Shown: positions 25,245 to 33,732, counted from the first letter of the stretch. The stretch: 43,340 bases of DNA from Ruminococcus sp. (GCF_016287535.1 NZ_JAEFAJ010000029.1:1-43340), one strand, 5' to 3'. Notes: generated from the letters alone by a model not told the origin. A program made the numbers and translations.

Positions 25245-25544
25245 ATGTCAGTAAAGGGTGCGGCTAAGGAACGTACCAGTAACAGACTCAAAGAGCCAAA
25301 ACAGTATAATGTGATAATGATAAACGATGATTTCACAACTATGGAATTCGTTGTGGGTGTATTGATAGATGTTTTCCATAAGGACGAGCTGACCGCAAGG
25401 GCTATTATGATGAATATCCATAAAAACGGTCAGGCTGTGGTTGGAAAGTACCCCTATGACATTGCTGTCACCAAAACAAGAGTCGCTCTTGAAAGAGCTA
25501 AGGAACACGGATTTCCGCTCAGGATCACCGTGGAGGAGGCTTGA
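25245..25544 (+). CDS. clpS: ClpS adaptor for N-end-rule proteolysis
   Basis: A 99-residue adaptor that hands proteins with destabilising N-terminal residues to ClpAP. The ATG at 25245 is 7 nt after GGAGGT. Core motifs: YNVIMINDDFTTMEFVV (the N-D-D-x-x-T substrate pocket), then MMNIHKNGQAVVGKYPYDIAVTK. An N-terminal extension of about 20 basic residues is typical. It precedes clpA by one base, so the two are co-translated, as in proteobacteria and some clostridia. Confidence 0.95.
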   Translation: MSVKGAAKERTSNRLKEPKQYNVIMINDDFTTMEFVVGVLIDVFHKDELTARAIMMNIHKNGQAVVGKYPYDIAVTKTRVALERAKEHGFPLRITVEEA

Positions 25545-25545
25545 A

Positions 25546-27789
25546 ATGGATCTGTCAAAGGAAGCGCTTGATATCCTTTATCAAGCAATGGAATACGCAA
25601 AGAAAAGAAATTATGAATTCGTTACCCCTGAGCTTATACTGCTGATGATGCTGAGAGACAGGGTGTTCACAGAAGCGTTTGAGGAGTGCGGCGGCAACGC
25701 GGCTATGCTTGAGGACTACCTGAAGGAGTACGCGGAGGAGTATATGGACAAGGCTGAGGTGGAGATGCCGGAGCTCTCCGACGGCGTGAACATGCTCATG
25801 AACTATGCCGCGAAAAGCGCCTACAGCAGCGGCTCACAGAAGGTACATCTGAGACATATAATCCACGGTCTGTGGAACCTTGACGACTGCTACGCCATAT
25901 ACTTCATGGAGAAGCAGGGCATAGCAGAGGCTGATCTGCTTCAGGAAATGGCTGAGATAGAGGAGTACGAAAAGGTAAACGAGACCGGCGAGAGCAGGAC
26001 AGGCGACCCTGAGGAAAGTCAGAGCGGCTGGCGGCTCTATGCACCCTGCCTGAATGATACCCTGAAGGACGCTAATCCCCTTATCGGAAGGGAAGCCGAA
26101 CTGGACAGGACTATTCAGATACTGTGCAGGAAGGAAAAGAACAATCCCATACATATCGGTGAGCCCGGCGTCGGAAAAACTGCCATAACCTACGGGCTGG
26201 TCCGGCTCATAAACAGCGGAAAGGTCCCGGAGCCTCTTGCGGGGGCAAGGGTGTTCGCACTGGACCTCGGCGGTATGCTGGCAGGTACTCAGTACAGGGG
26301 AGACTTTGAAAAACGCTTCAAGAAGGTGCTTGCCGAGATATGCAGGGAAGAGAAGCCCATAATCTATATAGATGAGATACATAATCTCTCCGGGGCAGGC
26401 GCTGTGGGGGAAGGCTCCTTCGACGCCTCGAATATGCTGAAGCCATACCTTTCTGACGGCCGTATACGCTTTATAGGCGCTACGACTTTCGAGGAGTACA
26501 AGAAGTATTTCGAGAAGAACAAGAGCCTTGTGAGACGCTTTCAGAATGTGGAGATAAAAGAGCCTACAGAAGCGGAAACAGTTGAGATACTCGACGGGCT
26601 GAAAAGCAAATACGAAGAGTACCACGGCGTAAAGTACGCCAAGGGCGTTCTCAGGTATGCTGTGTGCATGAGCGCGAAGTATATAAACGAAAGATTTCTC
26701 CCGGACAAGGCTATCGACCTTGTTGACGAGGCGGGGGCGTATGTAAAGCTGCACCCTGCGAAGGGAAATATAAAAATAGTCGATAAGAACATTATCAATC
26801 AGGTGCTGACAACTATTTGCAGAGTGCCGGTCGAGACAGTGGCTGCTGACGACACTTCGGGACTTGCCGAGCTTGAAAACAAGCTTAAAGCTCAGATATT
26901 CGGACAGGACGAGGCTGTGGGACAGGTCGTGAACGCTGTGAAGTTCTCGAAAGCCGGTCTTCTCGATGAGAACAAGCCCCTTGCAAGCCTGCTGTTCGTG
27001 GGACCTACAGGAGTGGGAAAGACCGAGATAGCAAAGAGACTTGCGGCTGAGCTGGGGGTTAAGCTCATACGCTTTGATATGAGCGAATACGGCGAGAAAC
27101 ACGCTGTCGCTAAGCTTATCGGTTCTCCGGCAGGCTATGTGGGCTATGAGGACGGCGGCCTGCTTACGGAAGCTGTGAGAAAAAGTCCGTCATCGGTACT
27201 CCTCCTTGACGAGATAGAAAAGGCTCACGGCGATATATACAATGTGCTGCTGCAGGTCATGGACTATGCGACACTTACCGACAATCAGGGCAGAAAAGCC
27301 GATTTCAGGAACGTCATCATAATCATGACTTCAAATGCTGGCGCGAACCGTATAGGAAAAAGCACTATCGGATTCCGGAGCGGAAGCCTCGACAGCGGAG
27401 TGATAATGGAGGCTGTAAAGCAGACCTTCCAGCCGGAATTCAGAAACAGGCTCAATAAGATAGTCGTGTTCAACGGAATGGACGACGCAATGGCTGAAAG
27501 GGTCGTGGACAAGAAGCTGGGAGAGCTCTCGGCACAGCTTGCCGCGAAGAAGATAGAGCTTACGGCAGACAGCAATGCCAGGGAGCTTGTGAAGGAAAAA
27601 GGCATCAGCCGTGAATTCGGCGCAAGAGAGGTCGACCGGGTGATAAGGAATGAGATAAAGCCTCTCTTCGTGGACGAGATTCTTTTCGGCAAGCTCAAAA
27701 GGGGCGGAAGTATATTGCTCTCCGCGGAAAATGGTAATTTTATTATCTCACTTAGTAAAAACAAACGCGAAAAACAGAGCAAAAAATGA
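25546..27789 (+). CDS. clpA: ClpA-type AAA+ protease ATPase
   Basis: A 747-residue unfoldase that feeds substrates to ClpP (not in this window). The ATG at 25546 follows GGAGGAGG in the clpS end. The N-domain is at about 1-150. AAA1 has Walker A GEPGVGKTA and Walker B IIYIDEIHNL. AAA2 has Walker A GPTGVGKTE and Walker B VLLLDEIEKAH. The lack of a long coiled-coil middle domain marks ClpA rather than ClpB or ClpC. The loop KSTIGFRSG matches the ClpP-docking IGF/IGL loop. The acidic linker (GDPEESQSG) between the N-domain and AAA1 is expected. The -35 box of the next gene lies just after its stop codon. Confidence 0.95.
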   Translation: MDLSKEALDILYQAMEYAKKRNYEFVTPELILLMMLRDRVFTEAFEECGGNAAMLEDYLKEYAEEYMDKAEVEMPELSDGVNMLMNYAAKSAYSSGSQKVHLRHIIHGLWNLDDCYAIYFMEKQGIAEADLLQEMAEIEEYEKVNETGESRTGDPEESQSGWRLYAPCLNDTLKDANPLIGREAELDRTIQILCRKEKNNPIHIGEPGVGKTAITYGLVRLINSGKVPEPLAGARVFALDLGGMLAGTQYRGDFEKRFKKVLAEICREEKPIIYIDEIHNLSGAGAVGEGSFDASNMLKPYLSDGRIRFIGATTFEEYKKYFEKNKSLVRRFQNVEIKEPTEAETVEILDGLKSKYEEYHGVKYAKGVLRYAVCMSAKYINERFLPDKAIDLVDEAGAYVKLHPAKGNIKIVDKNIINQVLTTICRVPVETVAADDTSGLAELENKLKAQIFGQDEAVGQVVNAVKFSKAGLLDENKPLASLLFVGPTGVGKTEIAKRLAAELGVKLIRFDMSEYGEKHAVAKLIGSPAGYVGYEDGGLLTEAVRKSPSSVLLLDEIEKAHGDIYNVLLQVMDYATLTDNQGRKADFRNVIIIMTSNAGANRIGKSTIGFRSGSLDSGVIMEAVKQTFQPEFRNRLNKIVVFNGMDDAMAERVVDKKLGELSAQLAAKKIELTADSNARELVKEKGISREFGAREVDRVIRNEIKPLFVDEILFGKLKRGGSILLSAENGNFIISLSKNKREKQSKK

Positions 27790-27790
27790 C

Positions 27791-27820
27791 TTGACTTTTC
27801 GATTGTAACAATTTTATAAT
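27791..27820 (+). promoter_or_regulatory. Promoter of the pseudo-GH11 dockerin gene
   Basis: TTGACT at 27791-27796, 18-nt spacer, TATAAT at 27815-27820, starting one base after the clpA stop. Context AAAAAATGACTTG is identical to the promoter at 19007. There is no terminator between clpA and this promoter. Confidence 0.75.
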
Positions 27821-28103
27821 GTATTTGAGTTAATGTACGATCAGGCAATACTGTAATATAGAAGGGTATATAAATATTTGGGCGGTTTATTGCTGGTATG
27901 ACGTTCGTAATTGCTTATTATGCCACAGATACGAATTCGGTCAGGACAAAGACAAGCGCCGTAAACGGCGTTACTGACAGAATTTGTATTTGTGGTTACG
28001 GGGAGTTATGCAAACGTCCGGCAGTTCCCGACCGCCAAAAAGTTATTTACCCATTTGATATTTTACGGTATTGCCTTTATTTTTTTTCAGGAGGGACGTA
28101 ATA
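27821..28103 (+). promoter_or_regulatory. Long structured 5' leader of the pseudo-GH11 dockerin gene
   Basis: About 280 nt without a credible reading frame. It begins with TCAGGCAATA (27841), shared with the leader of the 19098 gene. Further on are a hairpin CGCCGTAAACGGCG (27958-27971) and a larger stem pairing GGT..CGGGGA (about 27993-28003) with TTCCCG.ACC (about 28026-28035). These could be an RNA regulator or simple stabilising stems; I do not recognise a riboswitch class. Confidence 0.35.
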
Positions 28104-30506
28104 ATGGAGCTGATATGGAAAAAATATGCTGCAGCCATGACCGCGGCTGTATGCCTGCTCATGCCGCTGGCAGATACGCCGCCGGCTGCAGCGGAAAATA
28201 CCGGAGCGTCCGGCTTCGGTTCAGACGCCGGTATTACAGGCTTCTGGGATATGCAGGATCAGGAGGAGACAGAAGAGGAGATATCCTATCCCACTGATAC
28301 TCCAGAGCCTTCCGAAGAGGACCTGAAAGCTGACCGTATAACCGGACAGCGCGATGGCATTGTCTATAACATATATAAAAAGAGCGGGGAAAACGGTAGT
28401 TTTACCTACGCAAACGGTGATCAGAACGGATTCAGCGCAAGCTGGTCAGGTATGGAAGAGCTGAAGATCGAAAAGGGAAAGCTCTTCAAAAAGCCTGTTT
28501 CAGTTTCTGATATGAAAAGCCTTTCTCTGGACTATAAAGCTTCGATAGGCGGTTTTTCCGGCGATCGGCTCGATATCGGCGCAAGGTGTCAGATAGGCTA
28601 TGACGGCTGCTTTATGTATGTGATCGACCATTTCGGCAGCTTCGTACCTGATGAGGATATGACTGAGCTGCCGGACTGCGAATACTACGGTATCACCTAT
28701 AAGGTTTACAAGAGGGAGTTCACCGAAAATAAGGAGGGCAGCCTGCTGCTGCATCAGGATTACTATTTCGTATGCCTGAGGGATATCGCTGATATCAGCT
28801 CAGGTAATGACCTTGTATCCTCTGTTATGATAAAGGAGCTCGCAGACTCAATAAGCATGGATTACCGTATACCGCCTTTCCTCAGCTTTTGCTTCTATGC
28901 TGATACCTACGGGGCTGACGCTGATATCGAGGTAAAGTATATACAGTTCAATAATAAGATGAGCACCGCGATCGAGGGAATGCGGCAGTGGAATACAAAT
29001 GTGTGGGGAAAAACGGAACAGGATCCCGAAAAGATCACGTGTACGCTTTACCCTGATGAAAACGGATACTATTATTACAACAGCGGCAGCTACATCAGGA
29101 ATAACGGTGATTTCATCAATCTCGAAAGCGGTACGGTCATAACTGTTGCCGATGATTTCGGAAGCGGAGACAAAAGATCACTGAATGTGAAATGCAGCAG
29201 GGATTATTTCAGGTTTGAGCAGCCGGAACGGTTTTCAGCGCTTATCGGCGACGTGGGTGAGCCCTTCGTAAATAAAATGACCGATTCATCGCAGGGTTTC
29301 GGCTTCGGACCTCTGTTTTATCCGGATGAGTATTATTATGATTCGGATATATCATATGATATCAGCATTGACGTGTATAACTGCAGCGACGAGGAAGCTG
29401 AGTTTTCACTGGAAACAGGTCTGCCCTTCAGCGGATTCGGTTCTTCAGACACGGAGCAGGCGAAAAAAGAGGATTACGAAGGAAACGTGATCTGCAAAAA
29501 AACGGTAAAGCCCCATGAGTGGACAACGATCTCAAATCCGTGCTACGCTATGCCTAAGGCTCTGCTCGGAAATCTGCTGCTGTATACGAATGACGAGATC
29601 GAATACTATGTTGACAACATTATCGTTAAAGATACTGAAAATACTTCAAAGGTCAGGGGGGATATCAACGGCGACGGAGTTCTCGATTCGCTCGACCTTA
29701 TACAGTACCGCAGGTCTTTCCTGACAAACGGCAATACACGCAGGCTGCCGCGCCGTGCGGATATCGACGGTGACGGGAATGTCTATCTGAACGATGTTGT
29801 GCTGCTGAAAAGGTTCCTGCTCGGCATAGACAGGGAGTTCGGGGAAGAACAGCATATTAAAGCTGACATCACGGAAAGCGGTGAAAAGAATGGCTGCTTC
29901 TATGAGAGCTCCGTTAAGGACGGAACGGGAGAGCTCGTTTATGACATCGGCGAAAACGGCACTTTTGACTGCACGGTATACGCTGCGGAACGCGCTTCCT
30001 TTGAATGCGGCACCGTGCCTGAGGAGGACATCAGTCTCAGTGAGATAAAGTCGCTTTATCATGTTTACGAGGCTGAGATACTGAGCGACGACGGATACCT
30101 TTTCGGAATCCACGGTACATTCGCTGATTCTCCGGACGAGTTCTACATTATCGAGGACAGCGTCCAGGATGACCGCCTTGCCGGAGTCAAGAACTGGCAG
30201 GGTAAGTTCAGCGAAGGATATTATTACAGATACTACATTATAAACAAGTTCAGGGATACGCCTGAGGGAAGAGTAAGCTACGACGAGTACTGGTGCGTGA
30301 TGGACAATTACCGCTCATACACTCAGGGTATCTGCAACCTGAGAGGTCAGATAAATATCCTCAGCCATATCAGAAATCTGGAGGATATCTTCGGTGCCGG
30401 ACTTATGGGCAGAAAGCTTGGAAGCATAAGCGCGTACGTGAGCGGAAGCCATATGTACAGTCCTTCATTCAAGGTCTCAAGAAATGAACTGTTCATTGAA
30501 AAATAA
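28104..30506 (+). CDS. Dockerin protein with two degenerate GH11-like domains and a CBM22-like domain
   Basis: Secreted cellulosomal protein of 800 residues. The ATG at 28104 is behind GGAGGG. In order: signal peptide 1-30; acidic linker; GH11-like domain A about 80-285; CBM22-like domain about 305-510 (EWTTISNPCYAMP, EYYVDNIIV); dockerin about 517-578 (DINGDGVLD, DIDGDGNVY); GH11-like domain B about 590-800. Compared with the 19098 enzyme, domain A has CFMYVIDHFG where EYYIVESWG should be (nucleophile Glu to Phe170) and YADTYG for NIEGYQ (acid/base Glu to Asp267). Domain B keeps EFYIIED (E679) but has Gly781 in place of the acid/base Glu. Neither domain should work as a normal retaining xylanase. 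A carbohydrate-binding or regulatory role is likely. Alignments were made by eye. Confidence 0.8.
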   Translation: MELIWKKYAAAMTAAVCLLMPLADTPPAAAENTGASGFGSDAGITGFWDMQDQEETEEEISYPTDTPEPSEEDLKADRITGQRDGIVYNIYKKSGENGSFTYANGDQNGFSASWSGMEELKIEKGKLFKKPVSVSDMKSLSLDYKASIGGFSGDRLDIGARCQIGYDGCFMYVIDHFGSFVPDEDMTELPDCEYYGITYKVYKREFTENKEGSLLLHQDYYFVCLRDIADISSGNDLVSSVMIKELADSISMDYRIPPFLSFCFYADTYGADADIEVKYIQFNNKMSTAIEGMRQWNTNVWGKTEQDPEKITCTLYPDENGYYYYNSGSYIRNNGDFINLESGTVITVADDFGSGDKRSLNVKCSRDYFRFEQPERFSALIGDVGEPFVNKMTDSSQGFGFGPLFYPDEYYYDSDISYDISIDVYNCSDEEAEFSLETGLPFSGFGSSDTEQAKKEDYEGNVICKKTVKPHEWTTISNPCYAMPKALLGNLLLYTNDEIEYYVDNIIVKDTENTSKVRGDINGDGVLDSLDLIQYRRSFLTNGNTRRLPRRADIDGDGNVYLNDVVLLKRFLLGIDREFGEEQHIKADITESGEKNGCFYESSVKDGTGELVYDIGENGTFDCTVYAAERASFECGTVPEEDISLSEIKSLYHVYEAEILSDDGYLFGIHGTFADSPDEFYIIEDSVQDDRLAGVKNWQGKFSEGYYYRYYIINKFRDTPEGRVSYDEYWCVMDNYRSYTQGICNLRGQINILSHIRNLEDIFGAGLMGRKLGSISAYVSGSHMYSPSFKVSRNELFIEK

Positions 30507-30547
30507 ATTTCAGCTATTATTGATGTGATTTATATTAACTGATCGTG

Positions 30548-30593
30548 AAAAGCCTGCTTTGTTGATTACTGACAATTCAGGCTTTGTTTTTTT
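30548..30593 (+). terminator. Terminator of the pseudo-GH11 dockerin gene
   Basis: AAAGCCTG (30548-30555) pairs with CAGGCTTT (30578-30585), followed by GTTTTTTT. Confidence 0.8.
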
Positions 30594-30847
30594 GTGCAAT
30601 TAAACGGTTGACATTGTCATTAAATTACTATCCCGCAAGAAAAAATTGACTTATTTTCACTTATTATTTATTGCGGCGTGCTTGTCATTTATTGCGATTA
30701 TTTCAAGGTAATGCGTTGTTTTTGCCTATTTTCAGCCTTATACAAAATGTATAAATCCGCAATATCTGGTCAATGAGTATAGCATTGACAAAAAATGGCT
30801 TGCAATAATATGGTTAGAATAATATAATAATATTCAGATATATATAA
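30594..30847 (+). promoter_or_regulatory. Regulatory region of the GH11-CE1 gene: tandem promoters and phased repeats
   Basis: ATTTATTGC copies have ATTGC cores at 30670 and 30691, exactly 21 bp apart, like the pair at 4975/4996. Promoter P2: TTGTTT at 30716-30721, 17 nt, TATACA at 30739-30744. Promoter P1: TTGCAA at 30800-30805, 17 nt, TATAAT at 30823-30828, with the shared context AAAAAATGGCTTG. No gene lies here. Confidence 0.6.
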
Positions 30848-30858
30848 CGAGCTCGTTC
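30847..30858. promoter_or_regulatory. AACGAGCTCGTT palindrome in the GH11-CE1 leader
   Basis: Perfect 12-bp palindrome about 20 bp downstream of the P1 -10 box. The same core with the flank TTCA occurs in the leader of the left GH11 gene. Confidence 0.5.
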
Positions 30859-30932
30859 ACGGGGATTACTGAATCACTACTTAATTCATTAACTTTATAA
30901 ATCCGGCAAGACTATTCAAAGGAGTGATCGAA

Positions 30933-33545
30933 GTGAAGCTGAAAAAATTCAAGAGAATCATCAGCGGTACAGTTTCCGCAATGATGATCGCAGCAAGCAT
31001 ACCCGCAGTTGCTTCTGCCGCTGACCAGCAGACACGAGGAAACATCGGCGGTTATGACTACGAAATGTGGAACCAGAACGGTCAGGGTCAGGTTTCAATG
31101 AATCCCGGCGCAGGCTCTTTTACCTGCTCATGGAGCAATATTGAAAACTTCCTGGCGCGTATGGGAAAGAATTTCGACAGTCAGAAGCAGAACTACAAAG
31201 CATTTGGAAATATCGTACTTACCTATGATGTAGAGTACACACCAAGAGGAAATTCGTATATGTGCGTATACGGATGGACGAGAAATCCTCTTATGGAATA
31301 CTACATCGTTGAAGGCTGGGGCGACTGGCGTCCACCCGGAGACGGTGCAGAGAGAAAAGGCAATGTTACCTTAAACGGAAATTCTTACGAGATCGCAAAA
31401 ACAATGCGTTACAATCAGCCTTCTCTCGACGGAACAGCAACTTTCCCGCAGTACTGGAGCATTCGTTCAACAAGCGGTTCAGCAAATAATCAGACAAACT
31501 ACATGAAGGGTACTATAGATGTATCCAAGCACTTTGACGCATGGGCTCAGGCTGGTCTCGATATGTCCGGTACTCTTTATGAAGTATCTCTCAATATCGA
31601 GGGCTACAGATCAAACGGTTCCGCTAACGTAAAGAGCGTTACAGTAAGCACAGGCGGTGCTGACAGCGGCAACGCAGGCGGCGGCTTTGATATGGGCGGC
31701 GGCAACGACTGGAATCAGGGCGGCAACGACTGGAACCAGGGCGGCTTTGATTTCGGCAACATGGGCGGCAACAACGGCGGCTTCGACTTCAGCCAGTTCG
31801 GCGGTCAGGGCAATAATGACTGGAACCAGGGTGGACAGGACTGGAGCCAGGGCGGCTTTGATTTCAGCAACATGGGCGGAAACAACGGAGGCTTCGACTT
31901 CAGCCAGTTCGGCGGTCAGGGCAATAATGACTGGAATCAGGGCGGTAATAACGGCGGTTTCGACTGGAATAACGGTCAGCAGAACAATGACTGGAACAGC
32001 TGGGGCGGCAATAACGACTGGAATAACTGGAGCAGCAACGACTGGAGCCAGGGCGGTAATAACGGCGGCTTCGACTGGAATAACGGCCAGCAGAACAACG
32101 GCTGGGACAACTGGAACAACGGTCAGCAGAACAATAACTGGAACAATAACCAGAATGATAACGGCGCCTGGTATAACTGGGGCGTAAATGACTGGAACAA
32201 TAATAACGGTCAGCAGCAGAACACCGACTGGAACAACTGGAACCAGGGCGGCAACAACGGCGGCTTCGACTGGAACCAGGGCGGCAACAACGGCGGCTTC
32301 GACTGGAACCAGGGCGGCAATAATGGCGGCTTTGACTGGAACCAGGGCGGCAACAACGGCGGCTTTGACTGGAACCAGGGCGGCAACAACGGCGGCTTCG
32401 ACTGGAGTCAGGGCGGCAACAACGGCGGCTTTGACTGGAGCCAGGGCGGCAACAACGGCGGCTTCGACTGGAGTCAGGGCGGCAATAATGGCGGCTTTGA
32501 CTGGAGTCAGGGCGGTAACAACGGCGGCTTCGACTGGAGCCAGGGCGGCAACAACGGCGGCTTCGACTGGAGCCAGGGCGGCAATAATGGCGGCTTTGAC
32601 TTCGGAAATATGGGCGGCGGAAACGACGCAAACATCGACTGGAACGGCATGGCCGGCGGTTTCAATAACGGCGGCGGAAATATCGGTTCAGATCCCGGCA
32701 ACGGCGGAAACGCTCAGTCAGGTCTCAATGCTAAGATAAGAATGGATATGCCTACTTCGGTTCCCGGCGGCGTTGAAAAGAGCGGTGCCTGCAAGGTCGA
32801 AAAGAAAACTTACAACTGTAAATATACAGGCGGACAGAAGAGCTGCAATGTAATTCTTCCTCCCAACTACAGCGCAAGCAAGCAGTACCCCGTAATGTAC
32901 GTTCTCCACGGCATCGGCGGTGACGAGAACAGCATGGTAAGCGGTATGGGCGTTCAGGAGCTTCTGGCAGGTCTTATCGCCAAGGGCGAGGCAGAGGAAA
33001 TGATCATCGTTCTCCCAAGCCAGTACACAAGCAAGAACGGCAACGGCGGCGGTGGCTTCGGCATCAATCAGGAGACCTGCGAGGCTTATGACAACTTCCT
33101 CTATGATATCTCAGACAGCCTTATTCCTTTCATTGAGTCAAACTACTCAGTAAAGACAGGCAGAGAGAACAGAGCTATCACAGGATTCTCAATGGGCGGA
33201 CGTGAAGCTATCTACATCGGTCTTATGCGTCCTGACCTCTTCGGTTATGTCGGCGGCGCCTGCCCGGCTCCCGGTATAACTCCCGGCAAGGATATGTTCA
33301 TGGAGCATCCCGGCTGTATGCAGGAGAGCGAAATGAAGTTCAGGAACATAGGTCCGGAGCCTGCTGTATTTATGATTACAGGCGGCACTAACGACTCAGT
33401 CGTAGGTACATTCCCGCAGCAGTACAGCGAGATCCTCACAAGAAACGGCGTTGAGCACGTATATCAGTCCATCCCAGGCGGCGGACACGGTGCGGACTCT
33501 GTAAAGCCGCATCTCTATACATTTATGAGATACGCTTTCAAGTAA
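30933..33545 (+). CDS. GH11 xylanase - repeat linker - CE1 esterase
   Basis: Secreted bifunctional enzyme of 870 residues. The GTG at 30933 lies 8 nt after AGGAG. In order: signal peptide 1-29; GH11 about 35-238 with E122 (EYYIVEGWG) and E223 (NIEGYRS); a linker of about 340 residues (245-590) made almost only of Gly, Asn, Gln, Trp, Asp, Phe and Ser, including 11 regular 11-residue units; then a CE1 alpha/beta-hydrolase of about 260 residues with Ser753 in GFSMGG, Asp821 in TGGTNDS and His852 in GGGHGADS. CE1 enzymes remove acetyl or feruloyl esters from xylan, so backbone cleavage and de-esterification are joined. It has no dockerin, CBM or anchor motif; the aromatic Asn-rich linker may itself mediate spacing or adhesion. 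The GH11 domain is about 90% identical by eye to that at 5177. Confidence 0.93.
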   Translation: MKLKKFKRIISGTVSAMMIAASIPAVASAADQQTRGNIGGYDYEMWNQNGQGQVSMNPGAGSFTCSWSNIENFLARMGKNFDSQKQNYKAFGNIVLTYDVEYTPRGNSYMCVYGWTRNPLMEYYIVEGWGDWRPPGDGAERKGNVTLNGNSYEIAKTMRYNQPSLDGTATFPQYWSIRSTSGSANNQTNYMKGTIDVSKHFDAWAQAGLDMSGTLYEVSLNIEGYRSNGSANVKSVTVSTGGADSGNAGGGFDMGGGNDWNQGGNDWNQGGFDFGNMGGNNGGFDFSQFGGQGNNDWNQGGQDWSQGGFDFSNMGGNNGGFDFSQFGGQGNNDWNQGGNNGGFDWNNGQQNNDWNSWGGNNDWNNWSSNDWSQGGNNGGFDWNNGQQNNGWDNWNNGQQNNNWNNNQNDNGAWYNWGVNDWNNNNGQQQNTDWNNWNQGGNNGGFDWNQGGNNGGFDWNQGGNNGGFDWNQGGNNGGFDWNQGGNNGGFDWSQGGNNGGFDWSQGGNNGGFDWSQGGNNGGFDWSQGGNNGGFDWSQGGNNGGFDWSQGGNNGGFDFGNMGGGNDANIDWNGMAGGFNNGGGNIGSDPGNGGNAQSGLNAKIRMDMPTSVPGGVEKSGACKVEKKTYNCKYTGGQKSCNVILPPNYSASKQYPVMYVLHGIGGDENSMVSGMGVQELLAGLIAKGEAEEMIIVLPSQYTSKNGNGGGGFGINQETCEAYDNFLYDISDSLIPFIESNYSVKTGRENRAITGFSMGGREAIYIGLMRPDLFGYVGGACPAPGITPGKDMFMEHPGCMQESEMKFRNIGPEPAVFMITGGTNDSVVGTFPQQYSEILTRNGVEHVYQSIPGGGHGADSVKPHLYTFMRYAFK
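31690..32610 (+). repeat. Gly/Asn/Gln/Trp-rich coding repeats, 33-bp units
   Basis: In-frame repeats within the linker. From 32241 to 32603 there are 11 successive 33-bp units encoding (N/S)QGGNNGGFDW, the first five with NQGG and the last six with SQGG. Before them lie longer, less regular repeats around SQFGGQGNNDWNQGG and NNGQQNN. The step from N to S type suggests amplification in two rounds. Such arrays are prone to length change. Confidence 0.92.
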
Positions 33546-33645
33546 GACAAACTTTCAGGGTATAATTCTGCTGTTCTGCAATGAACAGTATACGGCAGTT
33601 ATGAGAGGCTGCCAAAAAAAAAAGAAACATGAATTGAATATACTT

Positions 33646-33689
33646 GAAAATCAGCTTTTTGCTCCGGCTCAAAGCTGATTTTCTTTTTT
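33646..33689 (+). terminator. Terminator of the GH11-CE1 gene
   Basis: GAAAATCAGCTTT and its complement AAAGCTGATTTTC, followed by TTTTTT. Confidence 0.92.
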
Positions 33690-33703
33690 CAGGAGCGCGG
33701 CTA

Positions 33704-33732
33704 TTGACATTTCGGCGATAATGTTGTATGAT
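33704..33732 (+). promoter_or_regulatory. Promoter of the glycosyltransferase at 33848
   Basis: TTGACA at 33704-33709, 17-nt spacer, TATGAT at 33727-33732. Confidence 0.8.

Noticed and set aside
25834..27102. A 422-codon open frame antisense to clpA
   Set aside because: It lies wholly within a well-conserved AAA+ gene, has no ribosome site, and its translation is rich in His, Leu and Ser as expected of an antisense shadow.
27975..28040. Cyclic-di-GMP or other riboswitch in the leader at 27.9-28.1 kb
   Set aside because: Conserved GEMM blocks (GGGCAAACC, GACGCAAAGC) are absent; only a generic stem is visible.
32241..32603. CRISPR-like regular repeats of 33 bp
   Set aside because: The units are directly adjacent without unique spacers and are in frame within a GH11-CE1 enzyme; no cas gene is present.
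31900..32631. A 243-codon Ser/Arg/Cys-rich frame antisense to the linker repeats, and a Thr/Ala-rich frame on the plus strand (32188-32739)
   Set aside because: Both are by-products of the 33-bp repeat having no stop in any frame.
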